Below are positions 1 through 7,446 of a stretch of DNA of 49,994 bases, piece by piece. Both the position numbers and the translations under genes were made by a program. The notes under the pieces are model-generated. The model had not been told where the DNA came from, made no database searches, and was given only the letters and a program-made list of their open reading frames with translations. How positions within the stretch are numbered: position 1 is the stretch's first letter; the number at the start of each line of letters is the position of its first letter. Origin of the DNA: Candidatus Latescibacterota bacterium (GTDB lineage Bacteria > Latescibacterota > UBA2968 > UBA8231); contig JADZBP010000090.1 in NCBI GenBank assembly GCA_020852055.1, positions 1 to 49,994 on the forward strand, in the 5' to 3' direction.

Positions 1-352
1 CCAGGCACACCGCCCCGATGCCCAGCGCCAGTTGGGCGAGCATATTGGCTCCGGCCACCAGGGGGTGGGTGGTGCGCAGCAGATTAAAGGTCTCGTAGCC
101 AAAGGCCGAAAAGGTGGTGAACCCGCCCAGGATGCCCACGAAGAAGAAGAGCTGCATTTCCGGCGAGAGTTCGATGCGGCTCTCCAGCAACCCGCCCAGG
201 AACCCGGCCAGCAGGCAACCCAGGACATTGACGCTGAGGGTGCCCGCCGGGATGCCCAACTGGCCGAACAACGACTGCATCGTCCGGCTGATCAGATAGC
301 GCCCCACCGAACCGATGAACCCGCCGCTGCCGATGAGCAGCAACCTCAACAT
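1..352 (-). CDS. crcB: Fluoride ion channel CrcB/FluC (3' end outside window)
   Basis: This is a small inner-membrane protein that exports fluoride as a dual-topology dimer. Only about the first 117 residues lie in the window; the C-terminus runs off the left edge. Visible family signatures are the N-terminal GSGGFIGSVGRYL glycine-rich helix, GTLSVNVLGC (the conserved GT..VN..G of helix 2) and GGFTTFSAFGYE (the TTFS motif that carries the central Na+ and phenylalanine-box region). The ATG at 352 is preceded by a GGAG Shine-Dalgarno. No fluoride riboswitch could be recognised in the short gap to the methyltransferase gene, which ends 22 nt upstream on the same strand, so the two may be cotranscribed. 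Confidence 0.92.
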   Translation of the reverse strand, partial: MLRLLLIGSGGFIGSVGRYLISRTMQSLFGQLGIPAGTLSVNVLGCLLAGFLGGLLESRIELSPEMQLFFFVGILGGFTTFSAFGYETFNLLRTTHPLVAGANMLAQLALGIGAVCL

Positions 353-374
353 GCCCTAATCTCCAGCAAACCCT

Positions 375-1286
375 TCACGACGGGTTCCCCCCATCGAACA
401 GGGTAGGCCCGGCCTTGCGCCGGCGGACCTTGGCCTCAGCCGCAGGGCGTTCGAGCAGGCGGCCCGCCTCGGCAAAGTACTCGGGATCGATCTCGAAACC
501 GGCGAAATCGACCCCCAGCTCGCGGCAGGCCAGGCCGGTGTGGCCCAATCCGAGGAAGGGGTCCAACACCATCCGGGTCCGTTCCACTCCGTGTAGCTGT
601 ATACAGCGGCGCGGGATCTTCACCGGGAAGGTGGCCGGGTGGGGCCGGTCGTGCTGGCGGCTGCGGATGGTCTGGTAGGGCACGAACCAGGTATTGCCCC
701 GGCAACGCCGCCCTTTGCCGCCCGCACCCCAGCGCTTCTGGTTGGATTTGTCCTGGTACTCCACCCCCACTGCCAGCCGGTCGAGTTCCACCCCGCCGCC
801 CTTGGTCAGGTGGAAGATGTACTCGTGGCAGTCGTTGACGAAGCGTTTGCTGTTGATGGGTTTGTAGTGGCCCACGGCCAGGTTCCCCGGCACCCCGGTG
901 TCGCGGCCCAGATCCTCCCGGTCCAGGGCGATGGACTTGATCCAGTGGATCACGTTCTGCAGTACAAAGTACTGGCGCAGACGGAACAAGACCTCAAAGG
1001 GAATCCAGGGGTCCGAGGGTTTGGCGCCGATATTGAGGAACACCGACCCCTGCTCGCTCAACACCCCGGATACCACCCGGCCCCACTCCTCCAGCCAGTC
1101 GAGGTACTGGTCGCGGGGCCGGCTGTCGTCGTACTGCCCGTAGCGGCTGCCGATGTTGTAGGGCGGCGAGGTAACCACCACATCGACCGATCCGGGTTGC
1201 AGGCGGCGGGCCATGCCGCCGATGCAGTCCTCGAGGTACAGGGTGGCGGTGTGTTGCCCGTAACGGCTTACCAGGGGATTCACCAT
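375..1286 (-). CDS. Beta-class DNA (adenine-N6 or cytosine-N4) methyltransferase, apparently orphan
   Basis: A 303-aa SAM-dependent DNA methyltransferase. Catalytic motif IV (TSPPYNIG, residues 39-46) lies N-terminal to the SAM-binding motif I (DPFLGLGHTG, from residue 242) followed by FEID, which is the beta-class order (IV, target recognition, I). SPPY is common in N4-cytosine and in some N6-adenine enzymes, so the modified base cannot be assigned. The frame is open much further upstream, but homology begins at the ATG at 1286. The upstream part reads antisense to the thioesterase gene and is a shadow. No restriction endonuclease gene is adjacent, so it is either an orphan regulatory methyltransferase or an unlinked half of a restriction system. 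Confidence 0.88.
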   Translation of the reverse strand: MVNPLVSRYGQHTATLYLEDCIGGMARRLQPGSVDVVVTSPPYNIGSRYGQYDDSRPRDQYLDWLEEWGRVVSGVLSEQGSVFLNIGAKPSDPWIPFEVLFRLRQYFVLQNVIHWIKSIALDREDLGRDTGVPGNLAVGHYKPINSKRFVNDCHEYIFHLTKGGGVELDRLAVGVEYQDKSNQKRWGAGGKGRRCRGNTWFVPYQTIRSRQHDRPHPATFPVKIPRRCIQLHGVERTRMVLDPFLGLGHTGLACRELGVDFAGFEIDPEYFAEAGRLLERPAAEAKVRRRKAGPTLFDGGNPS

Positions 1287-1439
1287 TTCTACCTCAACCC
1301 CGCCGCGGGTCGCGGGGACGCTGTGGCTGTTTTCGGGAGGCGGGGCGGAGATAGGTTCCGGACCCCCCGGTGGTCGAGTGGCGTGGCGGCGGCGGGCGCA
1401 TCGGCTATATTTGCTGCGACCCCAGTGGAAAGGCCGCGT

Positions 1440-1946
1440 ATGCCCGAGGAAACCAAACGCCTGAAAAAACTGACCATGTCCATCCTCATGACCCCGGACA
1501 TGGCCAATTTCGTCGGCAATGTACACGGCGGCATCATGCTCAAACTGATGGACGAGGTGGCCTATTCCTGCGCCACCCGCTACTGCGGCCACTATGTGGT
1601 CACGCTGTCGGTGGACCAGGTCCTGTTCAAGGAACCGGTTCACATCGGCGAACTGGTCACCTTCCTCGCCAATGTCAACTATACCGGCCGCACCTCGGTG
1701 GAGGTGGGGGTGAAGGTGATCGCCGAGGACATCAAGAACGGCGTCAACCGCCACGCCATCACTTGCTACATCACCATGGTGGCCCTCGACGACCAGGGCC
1801 GGCCCACCCCGGTGCCGCCCCTACCGCTCGAAACCCACGAGGACCACCGCCGGTACGAACAAGCCCAGTTGCGCCGCACCTTCCGCCAGGAGGTGCAGGA
1901 GCGCAACCGCCAGATCAAGGCCCAGGCCCCCAGCTCAGATCACTAA
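1440..1946 (+). CDS. Hotdog-fold acyl-CoA thioesterase (YciA/BACH type)
   Basis: A 168-aa cytosolic acyl-CoA hydrolase of the hotdog superfamily. The signature NVHGGIMLKLMDEVAY near residue 27 contains the catalytic Asp/Asn-containing helix (N..HGG...D) typical of YciA/acyl-CoA thioesterase 7, and VDQVLFKEPVHIGELV is the second conserved strand. The ATG at 1440 follows a GGAAAGG ribosome site; the long open frame upstream is antisense to the methyltransferase and is not coding. A TATATT at 1406-1411 could be its -10 box, but no good -35 was found. Its last 12 nt overlap convergently with the epimerase gene on the other strand. Likely role: free CoA release or removal of toxic acyl-CoAs; substrate length is unknown. 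Confidence 0.9.
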   Translation: MPEETKRLKKLTMSILMTPDMANFVGNVHGGIMLKLMDEVAYSCATRYCGHYVVTLSVDQVLFKEPVHIGELVTFLANVNYTGRTSVEVGVKVIAEDIKNGVNRHAITCYITMVALDDQGRPTPVPPLPLETHEDHRRYEQAQLRRTFRQEVQERNRQIKAQAPSSDH

Positions 1947-2894
1947 CTGCCCCGATTCGAGCAGGTACTCTACCCCCTCGGCATAGATCTGCTCCGTGGT
2001 GTAGCGGGGGGTGTAGCCCAGCCGGCGCCGGCCCTTTTCGATGCTGGAGCAGGGCGAGTGGATCACGTGGCTCTCGATGGTGCCGAAGGCCTCCTCCCCC
2101 ACCAGCGCTCGGAGCTGGGCCAGCGGCACCAGGCCGATCTTCGGCTCCCGCCCGAAGAACCCGGCCACCACCCGGCAACACCCCAGCAGCGACATCGCGT
2201 ACGGGGCCACGGCGCTGAAGCTCTCCCCCAGGGCCTGCTGACGGTGTTGCATGGCCAGACAAAAGAGCTGTGCCACATCGTCGGCGTGCACGTGGTGCAG
2301 GGTGGCAAGGCCCGTGTCGGGCAGGTACACCTTTTCGCCCCTGGCCAGCTTCCGGTAGATCTCCACCCCGTGGCGCGCCCCCTGCGGATCGATGGGCAGC
2401 CATCTGCGGCCGCAGATATGCCCCGGATGGATGAGGGTGGCGGGAAATCCCTCGCGTTGCCAGGCCCGCTGCAGTTGCACCTCGATGGCCGCCTTGTTGA
2501 TGCCGTACTCCCCGATGGGCCGGCGCGGGTGGTGTTCCTCGTACGGGGCCCGTTCCGTGGGTCCGTACGCCCAGATGGTGCCGCAGTGCAGGAAGTGGGA
2601 GATCCGCCCCCGGAAGGCGTCCATCACCACCTGATTTTCGGCGGTGGTATAACAGATCAAGTCCACCACCGCGTCGGCTTCCAGGCCCTGCAGGCGGCCT
2701 GTCCAGGTGCCGGCCTTTTCCTCGGCGCGGCGGTCGGCCACCACCCACTGCACCTGCCCCCAGCCCAGGCGCTGCTCGGCGTACTGCGGTTTGGGGGTAC
2801 GGGCGATCACGGCCACCTGGTGGCCCTCCGACAGCAGGCGCGGCACCAGGTACGAGCCGATATGGCCGGTGCCGCCGATGATCAGGACCTTCAT
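1935..2894 (-). CDS. NAD-dependent epimerase/dehydratase (extended SDR)
   Basis: A 319-aa extended short-chain dehydrogenase that should act on a nucleotide sugar or related polyol. The N-terminal GGTGHIG binds the dinucleotide, and YGINKAAIE provides the YxxxK catalytic pair. A histidine-rich LHHVHADDVA segment is typical of the epimerase fold. The ATG at 2894 has a strong GGAGGAG site 4-5 nt upstream; the frame continues much further back through mnmA in another frame, which is not coding. A TATAAC -10 candidate lies just upstream. Same-strand neighbour mnmA ends 50 nt upstream. The substrate cannot be inferred from the window. Confidence 0.88.
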   Translation of the reverse strand: MKVLIIGGTGHIGSYLVPRLLSEGHQVAVIARTPKPQYAEQRLGWGQVQWVVADRRAEEKAGTWTGRLQGLEADAVVDLICYTTAENQVVMDAFRGRISHFLHCGTIWAYGPTERAPYEEHHPRRPIGEYGINKAAIEVQLQRAWQREGFPATLIHPGHICGRRWLPIDPQGARHGVEIYRKLARGEKVYLPDTGLATLHHVHADDVAQLFCLAMQHRQQALGESFSAVAPYAMSLLGCCRVVAGFFGREPKIGLVPLAQLRALVGEEAFGTIESHVIHSPCSSIEKGRRRLGYTPRYTTEQIYAEGVEYLLESGQLVI

Positions 2895-2910
2895 CTCACT
2901 CCTCCTCTCC

Positions 2911-2939
2911 GTTATACACTCAGTGCTGGACGCCCCAAA
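2911..2939 (-). promoter_or_regulatory. Candidate sigma70 promoter for the epimerase gene
   Basis: On the minus strand TTTGGG (2934-2939), a 17-nt spacer and TATAAC (2911-2916) precede the ATG at 2894. The -10 is good and the -35 is weak. The gene may also be read through from mnmA. Confidence 0.35.
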
Positions 2940-2944
2940 GGCGC

Positions 2945-3997
2945 TCAGTTGGCGATCACCGCGCCTCCCAGGCACTCGTCCCCCTGGTAGAACACCGCAT
3001 GTTGGCCCGGGGCGATGCCCGGATCGGGGGTGTCCAGGTCCACCGCCAGCCCGCCCTCGGCCAGCGGGACGATGGTGCAGGAGGTGGTGTGGGGTCCGTG
3101 GCGCAACTTGACCTCCAGCGGCCCCGGCGCCGGGCCGGCCCCGATCCAGTGGGGCGCCTCGGTGGCAAAACCCCGGCGCCGGCGGTTCTCGGGCGCGGCC
3201 TCGTGGGCCACCCACAGGGTGTTGGTGTCGAGATCCTTGCCCACCGCGAACCAGGGCCCCCCGCCCAGGCCCAGGCCGTGGCGCTGGCCGATGGTGTGGA
3301 ACCAGAGCCCCCGGTGGGTGCCCAGCTTCTTGCCGCTCTCGCGGTCGACGATGGGGCCGGGTTTTTCCCCCAGTCGCGCCCGCACGAACTGCCGGTAATC
3401 GATCTTGCCCAGGAAACAGATGCCCTGGCTGTCCTTGCGGTCCTGGGTCGCCAGGCCGTACTGAGCGGCCAGCCGGCGCACCTGGGCCTTGGGTAACTGG
3501 CCGATGGGAAAGAGCACCCGGGCTAACTGCGCCTGGTCCAGCCACGACAGGAAATAGGTCTGGTCCTTCACCGGATCGACGGCCCGCAGCAGGCAATGTG
3601 CGTCCTGCCGCCACCCGGTGCGGGCGTAATGCCCCGAGGCCACCTGGCCGAAGCCGGCGCCCACCCGGTCGAGGAAGGCCCCGAACTTGATGCGCCGGTT
3701 GCAGTGGATATCCGGGCTGGGGGTGCGGCCGGCCCGCAGTTCGGCGAGGGCGTGCTCCACCACCCGTTCCAGGTACTCCGCCTGCAGCGGCACCACCTCC
3801 AGGGGCACCCCGACCTGGGCGCACACGGCGCGGGCATAACGAAGGTCCTCCTCCCAGGGGCAGTCCCCCAGGAAACTGAGTTCCTCCTCCAGCCACACCT
3901 TCAGGTAGAAGGCCCGCAGCGCGTGCCCTTCCTCCCGCAGCAGGTGCAGGGCCAGGGAGCTGTCCACTCCCCCCGAGAGCAGGACGGCGGTCTCCAT
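2945..3997 (-). CDS. mnmA: tRNA-uridine 2-sulfurtransferase MnmA
   Basis: A 350-aa enzyme that thiolates U34 of Lys, Glu and Gln tRNAs using ATP and a persulfide relay. The PP-loop SGGVDSS is at residues 8-14. The two catalytic cysteines are C99 (in DIHCNRRIKFG) and C194 (in DSQGICFLGK). The YFLSWLDQ region and the C-terminal beta-barrel domain are present, and the length is normal for the family. The ATG at 3997 sits one base after the stop of the upstream EamA gene (TGA at 3999-4001), so translation is probably coupled. This is a housekeeping gene in an otherwise accessory neighbourhood. Confidence 0.96.
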   Translation of the reverse strand: METAVLLSGGVDSSLALHLLREEGHALRAFYLKVWLEEELSFLGDCPWEEDLRYARAVCAQVGVPLEVVPLQAEYLERVVEHALAELRAGRTPSPDIHCNRRIKFGAFLDRVGAGFGQVASGHYARTGWRQDAHCLLRAVDPVKDQTYFLSWLDQAQLARVLFPIGQLPKAQVRRLAAQYGLATQDRKDSQGICFLGKIDYRQFVRARLGEKPGPIVDRESGKKLGTHRGLWFHTIGQRHGLGLGGGPWFAVGKDLDTNTLWVAHEAAPENRRRRGFATEAPHWIGAGPAPGPLEVKLRHGPHTTSCTIVPLAEGGLAVDLDTPDPGIAPGQHAVFYQGDECLGGAVIAN

Positions 3998-3998
3998 C

Positions 3999-4904
3999 TC
4001 AGCCGAGACCGACCATCACCAGGCCGGCAAAGATCAGCAGGGTGCCCAGCACCTTGTTGCGGGTGCTCTCCTCCTTGAGCAGCCAGACCCCCATCAGCGC
4101 CCCCACCGGGATGCTCAACTGGCGAAAGGCCGCCACGTACCCCACGTTGTCCACGTACGCCATGGAAGCGAGCACCATCCCGTAACAGGAATAGATACCC
4201 AGACCTACCAGCAGGATGGTCCGGCCCTCCCGTTGGAGTGTGGACCGCAGGGCCGCACCCTCCGCCCGGCGCTCCACCAGGCCAAAGGCCGCCAGCCAGA
4301 GGCTGACACTGGTGGACTGGAAGACCATGTAGAGCAGGGGCGCTTCCCGGTTCGAGAACGCCCCGCAACTGCGCAACTGACCCACCGCAGCGCTATCGAT
4401 CAGGGTATAGCCGGCGATGAATACCGCCCCCAGACCCGCCCAGCGGCAGCAGGCGTCCAGGTAGCGCGACCAGCGGAACTCCAGCCCCGGCCTGAAGGGC
4501 AAAATAAAACACCCGAGCAGGAGGAGGACAATGCCGCCCAGGTAGAGCGGCCCGAAGTGCTCCCCCTTGCCGCGCAGCACCTCGAAGAGGGTGATCAGCA
4601 GGGCGGGGATGGAGCGGATCAGGGGATAGGCGATGCCCAGGTCCCCGGCCCGGTACGCCCGGGCCAGGGCGACATAATAGCCGCCGTTGAAGAAACCGGT
4701 GAGGAGGGCCAATTGCCACACGGTGGCCGGCACTGCCGGCAGCCGGTCCCAGTGCCAGACCAACACCGGGGACATCAGCAGCGCCGCCGCCGTGTTGGCC
4801 AGCAGGAAGAAGGCGGTGCTGGGGCGCTGGCGTTTGCCGGCCATGTTCCACAGGGCGTGCAGCAGGGCGGCGGGCACCAGGAGCAGGACAGCGGTCAGAG
4901 ACAT
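3999..4904 (-). CDS. EamA/DMT-superfamily transporter
   Basis: A 301-aa integral membrane protein with about ten hydrophobic segments in two repeats, typical of the drug/metabolite transporter superfamily. The N-terminus (PAALLHALWNMAGKR) and the closing segment (LSIPVGALMGVWLLKEESTRNKVLGTLLI, cited here by its PVGALMG and EEST..KVLGTLLI parts) match EamA repeats with the conserved glutamate before the last helix. The ATG at 4904 opens a leftward group with mnmA and possibly the epimerase. The substrate is unknown; amino acids and small metabolites are usual for the family. Confidence 0.87.
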   Translation of the reverse strand: MSLTAVLLLVPAALLHALWNMAGKRQRPSTAFFLLANTAAALLMSPVLVWHWDRLPAVPATVWQLALLTGFFNGGYYVALARAYRAGDLGIAYPLIRSIPALLITLFEVLRGKGEHFGPLYLGGIVLLLLGCFILPFRPGLEFRWSRYLDACCRWAGLGAVFIAGYTLIDSAAVGQLRSCGAFSNREAPLLYMVFQSTSVSLWLAAFGLVERRAEGAALRSTLQREGRTILLVGLGIYSCYGMVLASMAYVDNVGYVAAFRQLSIPVGALMGVWLLKEESTRNKVLGTLLIFAGLVMVGLG

Positions 4905-4913
4905 AGAAGGTCA

Positions 4914-4942
4914 ATAATACGCACAGACCGAGCCGGGCGGAA
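4914..4942 (-). promoter_or_regulatory. Candidate promoter for the EamA-mnmA group
   Basis: On the minus strand TTCCGC (4937-4942), 17 nt, then TATTAT (4914-4919), placing transcription start only a few bases before the ATG at 4904. It lies back to back with the start of the rightward VOC gene, where TAGATT at 4970-4975 may be the opposing -10. Confidence 0.4.
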
Positions 4943-4999
4943 CTGCTGGCCCCAAATCCGCCCATACCTTAGATTCCCCCCACGAAAGGAGCCTAGCCC

Positions 5000-5395
5000 A
5001 TGGCCGAACTGAAGCTCGAGCATTTTGCCATCAACGTCGCCGAACCGGTGGCGATGGCCGACTGGTACTGCAAGAATCTGGGTATGAGTGTCTTCCGCAA
5101 AGGGGACGGCCCGGTACACATGACCTTCCTGGCCGACGCCTCGGGCCGGGTGGTGCTGGAGATCTACACCAATCCCCCCGAGCTGGTGCCCGACTACCAG
5201 TCCGTCAACCCTCTGGTGCTGCACCTGGCCTTTGCCACCGCCGACCTGCGCGCCGTACACCAGCGCCTGGTGGCCGCCGGGGCCAAGCCCATCGGCGAGA
5301 TCAGCGCCAACCCGGTTGGCGACCTGCTGGCCTTTCTCCGCGACCCCTGGGGCCTGACGGTGCAGCTGGTCCAGCGGGTCAACTCCATGCCCTGA
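5000..5395 (+). CDS. VOC-family (glyoxalase/dioxygenase fold) metalloprotein
   Basis: A 131-aa single-module vicinal-oxygen-chelate protein. Putative metal ligands at the usual four positions are H8, E54, H75 and Q122, consistent with a functional metal centre (H/E/H plus Q where E is more common). AAAGGAG precedes the ATG at 5000. It starts the long rightward cluster, 13 nt before the SDR gene. The family covers lactoylglutathione lyases, extradiol dioxygenases, epimerases and resistance proteins, so the reaction is unassigned. In this context a sugar-derived or ketoacid isomerisation is as plausible as methylglyoxal detoxification. Confidence 0.88.
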   Translation: MAELKLEHFAINVAEPVAMADWYCKNLGMSVFRKGDGPVHMTFLADASGRVVLEIYTNPPELVPDYQSVNPLVLHLAFATADLRAVHQRLVAAGAKPIGEISANPVGDLLAFLRDPWGLTVQLVQRVNSMP

Positions 5396-5408
5396 GCAAG
5401 GGGAGACC

Positions 5409-6131
5409 ATGGCGAAACGCCTGCAGGACCAGGTGGCCCTGATCGTAGGAGCCAGCAGCGGCATGGGCTTGGCCACGGCCCGCACCTTTGCCGAGGAGGG
5501 CGCGCGGCTGGCGCTGGCCGCCCGCAGCGCCGACAAACTGGGGGCCCTGGCCGCCGAGCTGGGCCCGCCGGCCCTGGCCTGCCCGGTGGACGTGGAGGAC
5601 GCCGCGGCGGTCGAGGGCGTGGTCGGGAGAGTGGTGGAGCGTTTCGGCCGCCTCGATATCCTGGTGTACACCGCCGGGACAAACATCCCCCAGCGCAGCC
5701 TCGAGGTGCTCACCCCCGAAGCCTGGGAGCGCATGATCGGGGCCAACCTCACCGGCGCCTTCTACTGCACCCGCGCCGTGCTGCCGGCGATGCGCAGCCA
5801 GCAGGCCGGGCTGATCATCTACGTCTCCAGCGCCGCGGTGCAGCGCCCCGACGTTTCGGGGGTCTCGTACCAGGCCAGCAAACACGGGGTGGTGGGCCTG
5901 GCCCACGGCACCTTCCGCGAGGAACGCGACCACGGCGTGCGGACCTGCGTCATCTTTCCGGGGCTCACCGACACCCCCCTGGTGCTCAAACGGCCCACAC
6001 CGACCCCGCCCGAGGTGATGGCCAAGGCCCTGCAACCAGGGGACGTGGCCGAAGCCTGTCTCTTTGTCGCCGCCCTGCCGCCCCGCACCTACGTGCCCGA
6101 GCTGGTGCTGATGCCGGCCGGACTGGCTTAG
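5409..6131 (+). CDS. Short-chain dehydrogenase/reductase (SDR)
   Basis: A 240-aa classical SDR using NAD(P)H. The cofactor motif GASSGMG is at 14-20, the catalytic serine at S140/S141 (YVSSAA), and Y154/K158 form the YxxxK pair (YQASK). In place of NNAG the structural motif reads YTAG. A GGGGAG site precedes the ATG. It lies between the VOC gene and the MurA-like gene with 6-13 nt gaps, so it is almost certainly cotranscribed. It probably oxidises or reduces a hydroxyl of the pathway's sugar or keto-acid intermediate; the substrate is unknown. Confidence 0.92.
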   Translation: MAKRLQDQVALIVGASSGMGLATARTFAEEGARLALAARSADKLGALAAELGPPALACPVDVEDAAAVEGVVGRVVERFGRLDILVYTAGTNIPQRSLEVLTPEAWERMIGANLTGAFYCTRAVLPAMRSQQAGLIIYVSSAAVQRPDVSGVSYQASKHGVVGLAHGTFREERDHGVRTCVIFPGLTDTPLVLKRPTPTPPEVMAKALQPGDVAEACLFVAALPPRTYVPELVLMPAGLA

Positions 6132-6137
6132 GATCCG

Positions 6138-7445
6138 GTGGTGGATACCCTCACCGTCGAAGGCGGCACCCCCCTGCGGGGCGAGGTGGAGTTGAGCGGC
6201 GCCAAGAACTCCATCACCAAGCTGATGGTGGCCTCGATGCTCACCCGGGAGCCCTGCACCTTTCACCGGGTCCCCAATATCGGCGACAGCCGCGTCACCC
6301 GCGCCATCTGCGAGTCCCTGGGCACCCGCTTCACCGACCGGCCACCCCGCACCCTGGAGGCCCACACCCCCCAGATCGAGTCCAGCGAGATCCCCCTTTC
6401 CCTGGCCAGCCATAACCGCCTGGCCATCATGACCGTAGCCCCCCTGCTGCACCGCCAGGGCCGGGCGGTGGTGCCGGCCATGGCCGGGGGCGACCGCATC
6501 GGCCCGCGGCCCGTCGATTTCCACCTCGCCGGGTACCAGGCCATGGGCGCCCAGGTCGAGGTGCGCGACCAGACCTACTACTTCCAGACCGAGGGCCTGC
6601 GCGGGGCCGATATCACCCTGCCCTTTCCCAGTGTGACCACCACCGAGAATCTGCTGATGGCCGCCACCCTGGCCCGGGGGCGCACCTTCATCCGCAACGC
6701 CGCCATCGAACCCGAGGTCATGGACCTGGTGATGTTCCTGCAGAAGATGGGGGCCATCATCGACTACAACGTCGATCGCACCCTGGTGATCGAAGGGGTG
6801 AGCCGGCTGCAGGGCGCCACCCACGAACTGATGCCCGACCGCCTGGTGGCCGCCTCTATGGGCGCGGCAGCAGTGGCGTCCGGGGGGGACGTCTTTGTGC
6901 GCGGGGCCAGGCAGGCGGATCTGGTGGCCTTCCTCAACACCCTGCGCCGGGTGGGCGGGCAGTTCGAGGTGGCGGCCGACGGCATCCGCTTCTACCGGCA
7001 GGGCCCGCTGCGCGCCATCACCCTCGAGACCAACGTGCACCCTGGCTTCATGACCGACTGGCAGCCGCCCTTCGCCATCCTGCTCACCCAGGCCGAGGGC
7101 ATGTCGGTGATCCACGAGACCGTCTTCGAGGGCCGCTTCGGCTACGTGGAGGAGTTGCAGCGTATGGGCGCCGACGTGGCCCTGTACGACACCTGCCTGG
7201 GCGGGGGCCGCTGCCGTTTTGCCGCCAGCAACTACCAGCACAGCTGTGTCATCAAGGGCCCGGCCATCCTGCGCGGGGCCGATTGCGCCATCCCCGACCT
7301 GCGGGCCGGCTTCACCTACCTGATCGCCGCCATCCTGGCCAAAGGCACCTCGACCCTCACCGGGGTCGAGCACCTGGACCGGGGCTACGAAGACCTGGCC
7401 GCCTGCCTGCAGGCCTTGGGGGCGCGCCTGAAGAGGAGTGCCTGA
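6138..7445 (+). CDS. murA: MurA-like enolpyruvyltransferase with Asp replacing the catalytic Cys
   Basis: A 435-aa enolpyruvyltransferase of the EPSP-synthase/MurA fold, with full family length. In MurA it would transfer enolpyruvate from PEP to UDP-GlcNAc. Nearly all landmark residues are present: SGAKNS (Lys22/Asn23 of E. coli), the Arg91 equivalent (R94), RPVDFH (Arg120), PGFMTD (Asp305), EGRF (Arg331), LRAG (Arg371) and DRGYE (Arg397). The Cys115 position is Asp: the loop reads GGDRIGPRP with D119. The same change in mycobacterial and chlamydial MurA leaves the enzyme active and fosfomycin-insensitive. Start is GTG at 6138 or 6141. A Cys-type murA exists at 34993-36264, so this copy is either a back-up enzyme or acts on another sugar made by the surrounding cluster. 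Confidence 0.93.
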   Translation: MVDTLTVEGGTPLRGEVELSGAKNSITKLMVASMLTREPCTFHRVPNIGDSRVTRAICESLGTRFTDRPPRTLEAHTPQIESSEIPLSLASHNRLAIMTVAPLLHRQGRAVVPAMAGGDRIGPRPVDFHLAGYQAMGAQVEVRDQTYYFQTEGLRGADITLPFPSVTTTENLLMAATLARGRTFIRNAAIEPEVMDLVMFLQKMGAIIDYNVDRTLVIEGVSRLQGATHELMPDRLVAASMGAAAVASGGDVFVRGARQADLVAFLNTLRRVGGQFEVAADGIRFYRQGPLRAITLETNVHPGFMTDWQPPFAILLTQAEGMSVIHETVFEGRFGYVEELQRMGADVALYDTCLGGGRCRFAASNYQHSCVIKGPAILRGADCAIPDLRAGFTYLIAAILAKGTSTLTGVEHLDRGYEDLAACLQALGARLKRSA

Positions 7446-7446
7446 G

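Noticed and set aside
1287-1754. N-terminal extension of the methyltransferase frame
   Set aside because: It reads antisense through the thioesterase gene and has no methyltransferase homology; the start at 1286 is supported instead.
2895-3896. Long N-terminal extension of the epimerase frame
   Set aside because: It lies in the wrong frame of mnmA and lacks any domain; the Rossmann motif begins right after the ATG at 2894.
6138-7445. MurA-like gene as a pseudogene because the catalytic Cys is missing
   Set aside because: The frame is intact and full length, all other active-site residues are kept, and Asp at this place is known to be functional.
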